NCBI GenBank assembly: GCA_018389105.1
Contig: JACATO010002132.1
Coordinates: 186,001-250,000 of the forward strand
DNA from: Nautilus pompilius
Lineage: Eukaryota > Mollusca > Cephalopoda > Nautilida > Nautilidae
Length of the DNA: 64,000 bases
Direction of reading: 5' to 3'
Shown here: in pieces, positions 10,701 through 25,700 of the stretch
How the letters are laid out: the number at the start of each line of letters is the position of its first letter
Position numbering within the stretch: the stretch's first letter is position 1
Program-made: the position numbers and the translations under genes
Notes under the pieces: model-generated
Databases searched by the model: none
The model's input: the letters and a program-made list of their open reading frames with translations, nothing else
Told to the model about the DNA's origin: nothing

Positions 10701-13700
10701 TATTCAACTCGGGCAAAAATGAGTGGAGAATAATTTCCTCTTGAACAGCATCTATGAATCTGATAAAATAAATTAGAATAAAATGTTTACGTAAAATATG
10801 GCATTAAACTCTGTTTTAAATTTTAAAAAATAATAAAAAAATTATGCTAAAGTTTTTTTTTTATTTTTAAGGGTTTTTTGTTATATATAACTAAACCTAT
10901 AAGTTGATTTCATTTTTGTTTAACAATGTATACATACATAATCCTATTAGTATATTAAGAAATACTTATAAATTTTATTTACTTATTTTTTGCTGAAGTA
11001 GAAAATAAAAATGATACTGTAATATGACCTATTTTTTTAGTTTTCATGAATTAAAGTTGATGTCTAAGATACTAGCAATTATTTTTCAGATTACATTCGT
11101 CTATTTCTTCTTGGTATTTCGTTCTTTTTCTACAAGGATCCATGGAAGTTTTTAGTACTATACCTCAGTTCTGCCTTATTGGATGGTAAGTATAGCTTTG
11201 CCTACTTTGGACTAAGCTAAAGAATCAGTGATAATTATTGGCTGACTTACTGCACGCCTATAAAGACATCTTCATAATCTTTGCTTGGTTTCATGCTCAC
11301 CTGTAAAAATATTGGCTTATCTATGGACTCTGGGGTGATTTTCTGCACACCTGTAAGCTTAAAGGAAATCATTTGTAATCTCTTAACAAACTGGCAGACC
11401 GTAGAACACATGAGGTGTTGTGATCTCTCATCAACTTGTTGTGCAACTGTAGAACAAGATATTATTTTCAGCCTCTGTTAGACTTGCCACACCCCTGTAA
11501 AAATATAAGGTCCCATTCATAATCTCTGGTTGGTTTTTCTGCACATTTGTGAAAGAAATGAGATCAGCTACATTTGGTGTAGAACCCAGCAAATCAGCCA
11601 TAGTAAGAAATTGAGCCCCACAATAGCATTTGTATTTTTATTTTGCAGGAATTGATGGATATTTGGCTAGAAAGCTAGGGCAGACATCAGCATTTGGTGC
11701 CTGGGTAAGTAAAGCAAAACAACAGCATCCTAACCCTTCCTCTTCTATATAAGATTACATTCATACAAAGGTCAATTGACATTTTTACTTTTAAAGAAAC
11801 AACAATATTTTACTAATATTACCTGGTTATGATACAGACTTATTTCAGTTACCATTCCTTAAAGGATTTTAAGCCTCTGATCAGTTTAGGAGAAAGTAAT
11901 TTTTACCTGAAACCTGCCAAATTATTTTTCTTGCTATATTTTTTCTGGGATGACGATTGATGTGTAGTAGTAGTACTTCTCAGAGTTACATAACTGCAGC
12001 AGGAAGATGTTTTTTTCATTAACAAGTGCACACTTGACTCCCGGCTTTTTATTATGAAAACAATGTCCATGTTGTATTTTTTATGGAAGATGAAATCAGA
12101 GTTTGTGCTCAACCATTAGAATTGTTCGTTTTGGTAGTATTTTACCAGTAAATTTTTAATAGCAGCAGCATCTGATAAACATGGCAAATTCCTGTAATAA
12201 TTTATAACTGCTATTTAATTTGGGGGGGGCAGCAGATGGCCATGTACCTAGTGCATTAGTTTGGCTTCTGTCAGGGTCCAACTCAGTCTAGCCTTGGTTT
12301 CTTCTTGCTCTTCTGTACCAGTTTGTCTGCACAGGCTTCCTCTTAAAGCTTAAAGGAGGTTTAGTAGGGATTTTCTGGGTGCATGTGGCAAAGGTTACAT
12401 GGATAACTCATGACCCATTTACACCTTGACCACCCGCTTAAGAGCTCCCACCCCAGCTGTATCCAGGTAACTGGTTTGGTCACCAAGACTGATTCCCCAT
12501 CCATGTCTAGCTCATGTCTGTGAGACAACCTCAAGACCTTAAAGTCAGGATGGGTGTTTGCAAATAGATTTTTCTTTAGCTGCTACAAGGGTCAGAAAGC
12601 CATCATGACTTAACCCAGGATTCTGGAGAAGAGAGATGTACAGTATATCAGTACAATTTAAAAACTGATTCAGGCTATCATTAATAACCACCACCATCAG
12701 TATTTCATCTATATTAGAAAACGGCTTTTTTATAACATGAAGGCCTACTGAAACCTTAGCCAGTTTATAACTTTGACAGTAATCGATTAGCAATCGAGCT
12801 CTTTAAAAATTCCTCTCATGCATCTTGGCGAGAAGTGTGAAAGTTGAAGCTCGAAACTAGGTGATGTTTCAGAACTTCAGTCAGGTTCAATGTCATTCTG
12901 TGTACACTGTTGCTACTCATTGCTGCTGGATATAAAAAAATGTGCAGTCTCCGGTCATTTTTAAACCTCAGTTGATTCACAACATTTAATTCTTAGATAA
13001 GACATCCATCGAGGTCACAATTTGCTATAAAGTGTATTCAAAATTGAGATTTTGCTTTCCTTGCTTCACAATTTAGAAGCAAATTTTTGTTATGATATAT
13101 TTACCAGTGACACGGAAATTGGTCATATTCCATTATGTGGTCAGAAATCTGAAACATTGTTTTTCCATGTTCTCTGATTGAGTTTCATTATCAGTAATCC
13201 AGGCAATGTGTCTTAGTGGTGAGAGTGTTGGCTTCAGGACCTAAGGGTCCTGGGTTCAATTCTCGCAGCTGGCACATTGTTGTGACCCTTGAGCGAGGTA
13301 CTTTACTGGCATTGCTCCAGTTGCTGCTGGGAAGTGGCCTGTGTAGGCACTCTGACAGAGGAACCAAGGGTGGGGGATGCTCTATAGCCATGACAGAGGC
13401 AAGTCTCCTATGACAAGGAAAAGTCAGAAGAATAAACAACTGCTGAAGACGGATGTGCTGGGCCAGAGTGCGCATAACGACAGTGCAACGCATCCCACTC
13501 TTATGAAATGAGTGATTGAAGAAGAGAAGAAGAAGATTATCAGTAATAAATTCAAAGTATGGTAATTCTGAACTTGTTTAAAATAATATATTATGGTTCT
13601 TTTTACTGTCTTCATGAGTCATCAGATATTGAAGTGCTAAAGGTTTTAAAGTTTAAATAAAGTTTAATAAATAGAGTATATGAAAAAATTTATACATTTG

Positions 13701-16700
13701 CAGTAGGTTGTTACCTGTAAACATCAAGGTATGTTTATCTATAATAGACTGGTTTTTTTTGCATTCATATAGCTAAACTTCTTTTTTTTAAATACTGTTA
13801 ACAACAGAAATATTTTTCAAAGAGCTGGTCTGACTGCTGGTGTATTGGTTGGTCTGTTCTGCTCATTCCACCAGGAAACGCATGCTGTTTATTGACTGTT
13901 GGATGATTCTTAAAGGAGTTAGTCATTATGCAATGAATAAGTATAAGAACTGTCAGTATTTACCAAAGCCCATCCAAGCATAAGACTTATCAAATTTTCC
14001 CTTTTTTCTTTACATTAAAAACAAGTTATTTTGTTTTTTTTCCTTCAATTAACAACAAAGTGCTAATCTAAGTTTCTTCATTGCAATGTTTTGTTCGGTG
14101 TGCATGATCTCCGAAATAGGGTACCGTCTATAGTTTCAAACAATTTCCTCTTTATAGGGGGTGAGCTGTTACTGTTCACTCCTGACAGTAAAGCAAGTAC
14201 TGCAGAAGTTATCAGTATGTGGCAGTTTTTTTTACTTCTTGGGCCGCCTTGACTTTTGAGATCTAAGGATGTCTCATAGGCATGGGCTGAGTGTGGAGAG
14301 TATCAGCCTTGGTGATCGATCAAGTAGCACAGACACAGTTGAGGGGTCTTCTGCAATGGTCAGGGCTGATAAGAGGCCAGTCACAAGATACCCACAGAAA
14401 CCCTTACATGGGTGGTGTAAGAATCTTAATGGAATATCCATTTTTAAAACCACATTAAAATGAACTTGGCTTGAGAGTACTACATTTTTAGCATAGTTCT
14501 TTATTTGAGCTTTTTTCATCAGCTTGTTTTTATTTTAACTTTTTTTTAGCTGGATATTGTAACTGACATTACTGGGCGAGGAATGTTATGGTGTCGCTTG
14601 TACACAGTAAGCTTTTCAAATTTATTTATTTACCCAGACTCCTTTAAGCATGAAATCAATGTTTCCGTATTGGATCAAACAATATCAGTAACTGTTTATT
14701 CAGAAAAAAACTATCTCCCTTACACGCAGACTATAGATAAAACAAAATTAATTTCATTTATATGATGTAAAAAAAAAATGCAACCTTGAATTAACGATTT
14801 AGACATCGTCCAAGAATTATTAACCTTGACATTCTGAAAAAACATTTAATTTTAAATTATATATTGTTATTTCCCGTAATCTTAAAATACAAGGGAAGTA
14901 AGTACATTTTATTCTAATATTGGGAGTTATATCCCTTAAAATTTCTAACTTTGTTTATGTTAACTTTTGTCTCTAGATAAAATGTGATTATTTTCACGTA
15001 AAAATGTAAAATGTACACAGAAAAAAGAAGGAAAAGCATCAGCAGGAAATACGAAATAATTTCAGCAATACGTGAAAATAACAATGTATTCTTTTTTGTG
15101 GCTGATAAAAAAACAAAGGTATGTATGCCCTCCAACTACTTTTGGCCACTAAGAGCAGCATATAATGTCACTTTCGGATTTTGTAATTGATGTTAATTGC
15201 ACAACAACAATCAGTCTGTCCCCTCCACCATCTTCATCAGTATCTATTGAATTTCAGTTGATTGAAGAACATACAATTACTGCACTAAAAGTCAAATTGT
15301 AACTACGCCTCTAGCATCACGATGAACTCAGTTTGATTTCATGCTAATAATTCACTGGTGGCTAAGTGAACTTTTTTAGAAGCTTTATTGGTTATGTGAG
15401 TCATGTTATTAGCAAGCATCAGGTAACAGTGGTGTAATGAAAATTGTTTCATACATATGAATGTATGTATAGTTAGACGAGGGACCTGCTTTAAATGCCT
15501 TAGTTGCTGTAAAAATGCAAGATAATAGTTGAATTATATATAAACTGTATTTTCCCAGCTTAATAGTGTCTCTCTGTGTCTCTCTCTCTCTCTCTAAAGA
15601 TTTGGCATAAGTGTATAAACTCTATCTATGGTACAGTATGTGTGTTTAACACATCTTTGTATATCAGACTTCTCAATTTTCTCTATGTACACTTTGTTAT
15701 CATTAATTTACATTTTTTGAACATATTTTATAATTCACATAGGAAAATCTTTTAGAAGCTGATCTCATATGTATACTGTCTATTTAACACAATATATATG
15801 GCTATATCTTATTGTATGAACTAGGGGCCAATGTATGGTGTTTATATTACACACATACACTTGTGTGCTACATTTGAGTGATTTGAGTGTGTACACTAGG
15901 AATAAAAAATAGTTGTAATCATTGTTTGTTTATTATTTCAGTGGGGCTACTTTATTGCAGTACTGGAATGGCTCACCTTTGTGGCTACACATGGCAAGTC
16001 TGACTGGAAGGAAACTGAAGATAAATGGCCATGGTTTGTGAAGAAAGTCATGGATAAAGGTGACTGTCATATTATTCATTTATGTGGGGCAGCTATTTAG
16101 ATTTATTTTTTTAAAAAACTGACAATATATACATAAACATCTGTCCACTTTAAGCAAGAAATAAGAAACAGGCTTTTCAAATGTAATTCAGAAGGGTAAA
16201 ATATCTGATAGTTTTTTTTTTGAGGGGCAAAATGGACTCTCTTTTTTTTTCTGAAATAAGGATGTTCTTGAGTTCTATTTTTTAGTTGGATTCTGGGTCG
16301 GATTTAACTAAAATTTAACAGTTACTGAAAATATTTTATGAACAAAAAGCAGTATTTTTAAAACATTAAGATCAATAACAAACCCCATGGCACCAAAAAA
16401 ATCTTTTAAAAAATGTGTTGTTCTTACATCTGGTCCCAGCAGTTTTGACAGCAGCAGTAGTAATGGCTTTCTGGCCATGGGGATAATCTTTCAAAGCTAT
16501 TTTTGCATTAAAAGATTCTTTCGCAATGATGCTACTGATGTTAATGACAAGAGGCGTTTTTTTCATTTTGTGTGAGTAAAATCACAGGTTTGTCAAAAAA
16601 GCTGCTTTCCCCATGATTAATTTAGGGGCTCATTGCCTGTAGAACCATCCTTGTAGGTTTTTCAGTGGAAGGAAAGAAAAGGCATCCCACCCCCAACCCC

Positions 16701-19700
16701 CACACACCCTTTGACTGGGGATGGTGTGGTGCCCAGAAGTGTTCTACAGACCCCACTCTCTTTTTTTTTAGCTCCAATGGCTGATCTGCTGAAAGTACAG
16801 TATCCTTCAGCTATGAAAATAACTAAAGAAAATCTAGACCCCCCCAATAAAGCACCAAGACTAAAGAGCAGCTCCATAAGAGTAGTTGACAAATGGGCAG
16901 ACCTTGATGATTTATGCTTCTGCTTTAGAATCTATTAGAGTCTTAGAAAGAGTTTTACAATATGGTACACTTCTAGTATTTCTGGAAAGGCTTGTGTTTT
17001 GAGTACAGATTTGCAGCATAAATTTTTTAAAAATCGCCCGATGCTAAAACACAAAAATTTTTGTGATTTTGAACATAAAAATACTAACATTTCAGCAAGA
17101 AAAGGACAACTGTAGTAGAGCATTGACAAGATTCTCTCAAATTTAACACAGTATATTTCATAACTGATCCACAGACTGTAATCATCTTCACCTTCCAGAC
17201 AAATGCGTTAACCATCCTGTCAAATCATCTTATAACATTATTCAAATCTTGAAATGGTCATTTTCTAAGTGGTACAATTTTTCTGGAATCATATTATTGT
17301 ATTTTCTTTATATATTTTGAATTTAATTAACCAGGAAGTAATTCCAACAATTAAAACTACTAGTATAATCTAAATATTTATTTAACATTGAGGTTTCCTT
17401 AAAACTGAAAGAAAAAAAATATATAATAGATTGGTAATCTATACACTGATTTAGTTTCGGTTGTGGTAGTTATACTAAATTTTTACTACAGATTTTATTT
17501 TTCTTTTAGATTTTTTTTTTAAATGGAGAGGTAATCTCCATTTCTATTTAATTACAGAACTTTGAAATAATTAAATATTAAAAAAAAAAATTATAGAAAT
17601 ATTTTTTAGATTAGTTAAGATTTATGTGAATATGGAAAAACTTCTAGACAACATTACCTCTGTATGCCTTCTACCTTTGTTTGTTACATTTTAGAAAGAC
17701 ACTTTCAGTGAAACTATTTTCTGTATGATTTTATTTCATCAAAGTTTTGTTTTAATTTTCTCGTACAATAATATGACACAACTTAAAAAATACATTTAGT
17801 CTTACAGAGAATTAGAATTTAGTTTAGGCGGTAGTTCAGTTTTAACATTATACACAGTGTAAAGGATACTAATCACTCCGGTAACAAGCAAGATGGGTAT
17901 GTTGCTATGATAGTGAGGGAACACAGTTTGAGAGAATAAACTTCGTTTATACTTTGGGTAACATTTGTGTCCCACCCATGATCACTCTTCAGAGCTGAAG
18001 GCTATAAAACTGGGTCCAAATGAAAACCCTTAGTTTTGATTCATCTGATTGGCTCCATCTAACCACAAAGTGGTTTTTCACAAATAATTACTGTAAGCTG
18101 GAAAGCATCATGATGTTACAGTCCAAATTTTATTTAAATTCAACTTGAATAAGGTTAAGCTGTAGTACATATTACCAATTTGTTTCTATAAAAGTTTGTT
18201 TGAATGAAATCACAAAAGGCTTGCATTTGGCACCTTTTTGCACCATTATATATAATTACAGACGTTTCTACATTTTCAGAGCAGCCAGGAAATTTGCTGT
18301 TTATGATAAAATGCTTCTTGTGAACATGAGAGAATTTATCTTCATTCTTCTCTATTGAATCTTATTTTCCACAAATATATTAAAAAAATTCAAAAAGCAC
18401 TTACATTATTCTCTACTCATTCAGAAGAAATAATTTATTTTTCTTAAAATAAGCAAAATGTCATGGAATTTTGTATTGACGCATATTAATATTTGTTATT
18501 TTGTTAGACATTTAAACTTAGTCATTGCATAGTTAAGGATTTGGAAAATCATTCATATGTGACCAAGACTTGAATTGGTAAAGTTTTTGGAATTGTTAGT
18601 GGACTTTCTTTTCTTTCCTTTGTTTTGCTTTAATCACATCCCATCTTTTTTCACAAAGCCTGGGTTTCAGAATTACTGTGCAAAAGCAGCTGAAATGTAA
18701 CATGCTGTCTGATAGGCAATGTACAGAATTGTTGTACCAAAGTTAAATACTCTACATCATTTGTTGTTTCTTTTCTCTTTTTTTTTTCCAGGATTTAAAA
18801 CTCCATTTGGGTTCTATGTAGTTGGCAGCCTCTACATGCTACCAGTCTGGCTGTATAGCTACCATCAAGATTTTCTCTCCACTCAGTTTAATTTATCTGA
18901 GGAAGTACAGATGGGGATGATCTTTGTTTTCATTGTAGGAAGAGTGATGTGTATGGTGGTAGAGGTAAGCCTTTTATTATTCTGAGATTACATTAGAGAT
19001 ATTCAATCTGTTAAGTTTTTTTAGCCCTATCAGCTTCTAAGAGTTCAAAATGTTAGATTTTGTTGTAAACTACTGTATATGTCTTCAGACTCTCAGACAA
19101 TATTGTGGGTTTGTGTAGCAAACATGCATGTCTCTAGTGGCAGTCATGATTGTTTATACTGCATATATACAGGTGCATCTAAAAAAATTAGAATATCGTG
19201 GAAGAGTTCATTTTTTCCCATAATTTAATTCAAACAGTGAAACTTTCATATATTCTAGATTCATTACACACAAAGTGAAATATTTCAAGCCTTTTTTGTT
19301 TTAATTTTGATAATTATGGCTTACAGCTCATGAAAACCAAAAATCCACTATCTCAAAATATTAGAATATTTCATAAGATCAATAGGAAAAAAAAAAAAAA
19401 AGATTTATAATATAGAAATGTCGAACTTCTGAAAAGTATGTTCATTTATGCACTCAATACTTGGTCGGGGCTCCTTTTGCACAAATCACTGCATCATTGT
19501 GGTGTGGCATGGAGGCGATCCATCTGTGGCACTGCTGAGGTGTTATGGAAGCCCAGGTTGCTTTGATAGCAGCCTTCAGCTCGTCTGTATTGTTGGGTCT
19601 GGTGTCTTTCATCTTCCTCTTGACAATACCCCATAGATTCTCTATGGGGTTCAGGTCAGGTGAGTTGGCTGGCCAATCAAGCACAGACAGTAATACCATG

Positions 19701-22700
19701 GTCAGCAAACCAGTTACTAGTAGTTTTGGCACTGTGGGCGGGTGCCAAGTCCTGCTGGAAACGGAAATCAGCGTCTCCATAAAGCTTGTCTGCAGAAGGA
19801 AGCATGAAGTGCTCTAAAATCTCCTGGTAGACGGCTGCATTGACTTCGGACTTAATAAAACACAGTGGACCAACACCAGCAGATGACATGGCAGCCCAAA
19901 TCATCACTGACTATGGAAACTTCACACTGGACTTCAAGCAAATTGGATTCTGTTCCTCTCCACTCTTCCTCCAGACTGTGAAACCTTTATTTCCAAATGA
20001 AATGCAAAATTTACTTTCATCTTAAAAGAGGACTTTGGACCACTAAGCAATGGTCCAGTTCTTTTTCTCCTTAGCCCAGGTAAGACGCTTCTGACATTGT
20101 CTCTGGTTCAGGAGTGGCTTGACACTAGGAATGCAACACTTGTAGCCAATGGTGGGATTCAAATATTTTAACAACCGGTTCTCTCACAAAAGCATGTCAG
20201 TTTGGCCCGATATAGGTCCAAAGGTTGATCTTTGGGCTGCTGGCCTGCCACGTTCTACAGTTTAGTAAACCAAATTATTAATTATAATTATTTCCCAAAT
20301 TAAAAAATGTCTAAACAATGGTTAAAGCATCACTATAATAACATCGAAGAGACTCTATATTAGACTATATAGTTTATATCTATGTATATACATGTTTGAT
20401 TGTTTGTGCTTTTTGAATTATTATTACTATTATTATTAATTATACATATTACTGTTTATAGATTTTATGATTTTATGTATTCTTCAGTTTTCTGAGCTAG
20501 GTAAAAATAAAAATACTTTAATATAGTGTTTGCTGCATTTCCATTGAATGTTACCATTTTGGCAAAAAAAATAATAACAAAAATTCTTTACCCGAGTCTT
20601 TTATTAATTTAACATTTATAATCTTTCACTTTAAAAATTTCCAAATAGCCACTTGATTGTCATCAATGTCTTTAGCTTTCTTTTGTTTGACCCTGTTGTC
20701 ATCAGCAGAGTGGTTTTTTTCTAAGCCATGTTTTGAACGAAGGAGTGGCATCCCATGAGTCCAATGGGAGGCCAATCAGATTAATTGTCATAAGGTTTGC
20801 TACATTCTCAACTGTAAGGCGGCGGCTTTTATCTGAATATATAATATTCATTCTTGAAAAACCTCTTTCTGCCTCTGCAGAACTGACAGCAATAGTACTG
20901 ACAATATTTTTAGCTTTTTGTACACTTTGAGGAATTGCAGGGTTGTGGGAATTTTGTAGGACATTTTCCACATAGTCACAGAAATCATTAATGCTGATTT
21001 CATGATGGAAAACTTCATTGAATTCACTCGGTTTTTCTTCTGCAGCTTTCCAGGGTACAACAACTTCTTCGATGTTCCACGAATTTGGCTCAAGCAAGTT
21101 TATCAGTTCATGAATTTTGTTGTCATTTTTTTGTTCATTGTTCTTTGATGTTAAATGATCACAGTCCATCAACCTGTTTTTCATATTTTCTATCACTGCC
21201 TCCAGTAGCTTTTGACGAGGAAGGCTAACAACTTTGTTGTTTTCAATGAACTGAATATCCTTAAAGGCACCTGAAGCAAATCTGACATCAATTCCCTTTT
21301 CAAAGGTTCCCTTACTTTCTTTGAGCATTTCAAATGCCTTAATGGACCTTTTTATTAGTTTTTCAGCTCTTGGCAAAGTTAAACTTCTAGCTTGAAGGGC
21401 ATTAGAAAGTAAGAAAAGTTCTTGCAGTATGTCTATCATCAGTGCCAAATCATCCAAGAAATGCTTGTTGCAAAGACGGGCACCTATCCCTGAATGTTTT
21501 GTCTCATTAGAGAAATATTTGTACAATGCTGGATAAGCATGCCACACAGCAAGTGCAGATCTTAGACTGCAAGCAGCCCATCTTGGTCCCAGAACTATAC
21601 TATCTTCAGAATTTGTTGTCCAAGTTCTTCTGAAATTTTGAAGAGTTACATTTGGTTTTTGTTTGATTGGTGAAAGATTGTGTAGATTTTATCCATGAAT
21701 ATTTTGAAGTGATTCACTTGTTTTATATCATTGAAAGAATCATCCAAAACAAATTGCAAAGGATGATTTAAACAATGCCAAATGACAATGTTAGGAAAAT
21801 CATTTTTAAGTCTAATGCCTACCCCAGAATTGCAACCAAGCATTACACTTGCCCCATCTGAACAGAAAGCAATCAAATTATTTCTCAAATATTCATTATC
21901 AAATCCACCATCGTGCAAACTCTTTAACAAAGATGCGTATATTGTTTCTGCTCCCTGTCCTTCCAATTTCACCAAATCAAAGAAAATTGTTGGTGATAGA
22001 TCACAATCTTCAATCTTAAAAAACAATTATAACTACAGGCTTACTAGATATGGTTGAAGCTTCATCCACGATGACACAGGTTTTTAAATTTTGTTTTTGT
22101 TCAATAATTTTGGTAAATATTTCATTTTTTATCTCCTTTGCAATATGATCAACTATTTTCACAGCAGTTTTGCGAGAATGAAGTCCAACACCCATGTCAA
22201 CTCCATTTTTTATTTGAAGCTCAATCTCATCTTCAACATCAGAAAATGGCCTCCTTCTTTTTGCTAAACTGTAGACTGTATTGAAAACTCTGCATGTAGA
22301 GGCAAAATGTTTCTGGTTCGTTTTATCAATGCATTTTGTAATTGCATCATTTGCACGATCTTGTAGTTGCTTTACACAAACAATATGTGCCTTTGATGAA
22401 AAATGCTCTTTCATTTTTTCCCTGAGAGATGCTTGCTGGATGGTTTTATCCTTCTCTGAGGCTTCAACACTGCAGCTTCCCCATTAAATTGACACGTGAA
22501 TTCCCTTCATGTTTAAGGAATCAAATTTGGCACAGTGATCACAACCAAGTTTCTTGCTATGAACAATCAATCCATCATATTTTTTTTGGAACTCCTCATA
22601 TTGCTTCATACTCCAGCAGCCTGGAAGAGATGATGCGGCATCTGCCTCATCTGTAGGTGGCACAGTATCAGAAGCAGAAGTTTCATCAGTATCATTCATC

Positions 22701-25700
22701 AAAGATGGCTGTGTTTCTGTTACGTCCTCACTGGCCTCTTCCTTTGAACTTTCAGTTCTTGGGATTTTTCGCATGAACTCTAGTATATTTTGTTGCCGCT
22801 TCATTTTAACGGCTGAAGTCTGAAATATAAAAAATTGCTTCACTAAGTACAAGGATTGCTACAATATTTTCACTGCGCAATGTAAAATACAGTCGACCCC
22901 TGCGTAATCGCGGTGCGGCATTTGTGGAATTTTCCTTAGAACCTAACAAATAATTGTTCGTGGAAACCCCCACATATTCGGAAATATCTTACGCGATTTT
23001 TTTATGGCAATATATATTTTTTCACGCTTCTAACGCTAAATTATTAATAACAATATAATTTACTAATTTTGTAATATAAATACTAACATAAATTCAGCAA
23101 AATATCAATATAAAATAAACGCTATTGGCTGGAGGTTTGAAAGTAGCCAATCCGAGAGCGTTATTCATTTCTCCTCGCTGCTGATTGGCTACTGCCCACA
23201 AGGCGCTGTCTCAGGCAGATGCAGCCCAGCAGCCCCGCATCATCCCAGTTTACCGCGTGTAGCTATCTCGAGTGTTTCTCTCTGTGTTGTGTTTTTTATT
23301 AAATTATTATTATATATTTACTTATATTTTTTAATTATATTTTACGTTATATTTTGATGTTTATAGGCATTTTTATGGACCACGTCCAATATTCGCGGTT
23401 TTTCACTCTTCGCGGGTGCTCAAGGGACGTAACCCCCTCGAATACCAGGGGGACAACTGTACAGTGTTTTCCTGTAATTACAAGAATAATTTTCATAATC
23501 AGAAGGTAGTAACAAATATTATTTTAGATACCTCTTGTAATAGGAGTAGGAATTACAAATTAAATGTGCAAAAATGAATATCTAAAAAATTATTATTAAT
23601 GGCCTGGTACTATAATGCGGGTAATGAAAACATTTGTAAGTGTAACTGGTAGTGTTCACCAGTTCACGTAATTATTTCATAATTATATAACACAATACTT
23701 TTTAACATTTAAAGTCTTGAAATTATAAGAATTAATAATTTCTTACAGTTTATCATGCAAGAACTGTTCAATCTGCAATGTTGAACCAGCAGATACAATG
23801 GCAAATTACAAGCTCAAAACTAATTTTCTCCATTGTTCAGTATAAAAAATACTGTAACTTTTAAAATACTAAGTCAACTGTTTTAGCTCTAAGTGTTTTA
23901 ATAGTCCAATGTGCTCAAAAGTATCGGATATACTAACAGATTTTCTGCAGCAAACCAATGCTAAATATAATTTGCAGATGATAAACTCATTTGAAATGGC
24001 CCATAGAAAGCAGCCGGCCATTGATTATGTTGCCAAAATTTGATTTTTTCATTTATTTTTCATTTCATATTCAAAGACTAATGTGGGGGCTGCCCCCACC
24101 TTATGGACCCATGGTGGGGGGGAGGAGCCCACCTGCCCCCCCTTAGGTCCACTAGTGGCTGTGCATAATTATAGAACATTTCACTTACTAATAAGGGATG
24201 TTTTATCTATTTTCTGCTGCCTTAGAAAGTTACCATAGATATTTCTAAAACCAAGATGAATCATGTGATATGTAGCAAGAATAATTGGATTCATGCCTTA
24301 TATTTTGATGATAAAATAAGTTAAGGGCTAACAACCGGTTCGCGGAACTCATGAAATTCCAAGAACAGGTTCGCATGAACCAGTGCGAACTGGCTGAATC
24401 CCACCACTGCTTGTAGCCCATTTCCTGGACACGTCTGTGCATGGTGGCTCTTGATGCACTGACTCCAGCCTCAGTCCACTCCTTGTGAAGCTCCCCCAAG
24501 TTCTTGAATCGGCTTTGCTCGACAATCCTCTCAAGGCTGCGGTCATCCCTCTTGCTTGTCCACCTTTTCCTACCAGTTTTCCCTTCCAGTCAACTTTCCG
24601 TGAATATGCTTTGATACAGCACTCTGTGAACAGCCAGCCCTTTCAGCAATGACCTCCTGTGGCTTACCCTCCTTGTGGAGGGTGTCAATGAGTGTCTTCT
24701 GGACAACTGTCAAGTCAGCAGTCTTCCCCATGATTGTTGTTGTGTGTACTGAACTAGACTGAGAGATTGATGGTATTTATACTGCATAAATAGTGATTTA
24801 CTCAAACTCGAAATGGAATATTTTAATATTTTTAGCTGAAGGCTGTAATTATCAAAATTAAAATTAAAAAATTCTCGAAACATTTTAGCTTAGATGTAAT
24901 GAGTCTAGAATATACACAATTTTCACTTTCTGAAATAACTGACAAAAAATATTGAACTCTTCTATGATATACTAATTTTTTGAGATGCACCTGTATATAA
25001 TGTCTAACAATAGCATGGTTAATTTCACTCTTGCATACCAACCTATTAAGTTACATATTAAAACTTTTCAAGCGTAGTTTAATTTTATTATTGCAAGAAA
25101 GCAGGAAGCTCTATATATGAGGTCCCCAGGGAAAGGAACCACAACAGTCTAAATTCTTAACTGTCTTGTGTTGGATCACTATTAATTATTATTGCAGGCA
25201 AGCCAGTTCATTCTTTTATTCAATAAATACATTATTTTCAGGAAAGCACAATGACTTATGGAAGAACACCGAGAAACCAAATGGCCATTGATACATTTCT
25301 TAATTATCACTGTTAACCGGAGGTGGAAATGGGAAAAATTTACTCCCAGAACACTATTTCCAAAAATATTATACAGATGGTTACATTCATTTTTTAATAT
25401 TTTTTCTTAGTTATGACATTACTTCATATAAGAAATTACATCATATGAGTACTTACATAAGTGCCCATAAATATTGGATAGGTGGATCCTGGCTTTGTTC
25501 TTCATGACTGCGGCATGCGATGTAGTCCACACTTTGACCGTGTCATTACCATTTTTCCGCACATTGAGTGGGGGTTGGACGTGTGTAGAGCTGGTCCATT
25601 TCTTGTCACAAAAAGTAAATTACTGACTTGGGGAATTTTGAGGCTGTTGCGGGTGGGTGGTGTTATGGTGTTCATACTACAAAATCCACATTTGTATTCA

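Larger units (their letters stand above)
20147..24409 (-). mobile_element. hAT transposon inserted in the Tc1 element
   Basis: A 4.26-kb element flanked by the 8-bp duplication CTTGTAGC at 20139-20146 and 24410-24417. The terminal inverted repeats are CAATGGTGGGATTCA at the left and, read in reverse complement, CAGTGGTGGGATTCA at the right. An 8-bp duplication and CA..TG ends are the hAT hallmarks. The transposase is on the minus strand. It interrupted the Tc1 transposase coding region, so it is the younger insertion. The non-coding part 22890-23459 is a third-level insertion. Confidence 0.95.
19170..24993 (-). mobile_element. Tc1-family transposon split by a nested hAT insertion
   Basis: Outer ends are flanked by TA at 19168-19169 and 24994-24995. 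The left end (CAGGTGCATCTAAAAAAATT) and the reverse complement of the right end (CAGGTGCATCTCAAAAAATT) match, and similarity continues inward for well over 100 bases, as in IR/DR-type Tc1 elements. Removing the hAT insertion (20147-24409) and one 8-bp target copy leaves about 1.55 kb, the normal Tc1 length. Transposase pieces on the minus strand lie on both sides of the insertion. It sits in intron 6 of the phosphatidyltransferase gene, antisense to it. Confidence 0.93.

Noticed and set aside
13199-13300. Possible tRNA gene (A and B boxes)
   Set aside because: It is the head of a SINE with tail and target duplications and lacks a foldable full cloverleaf.
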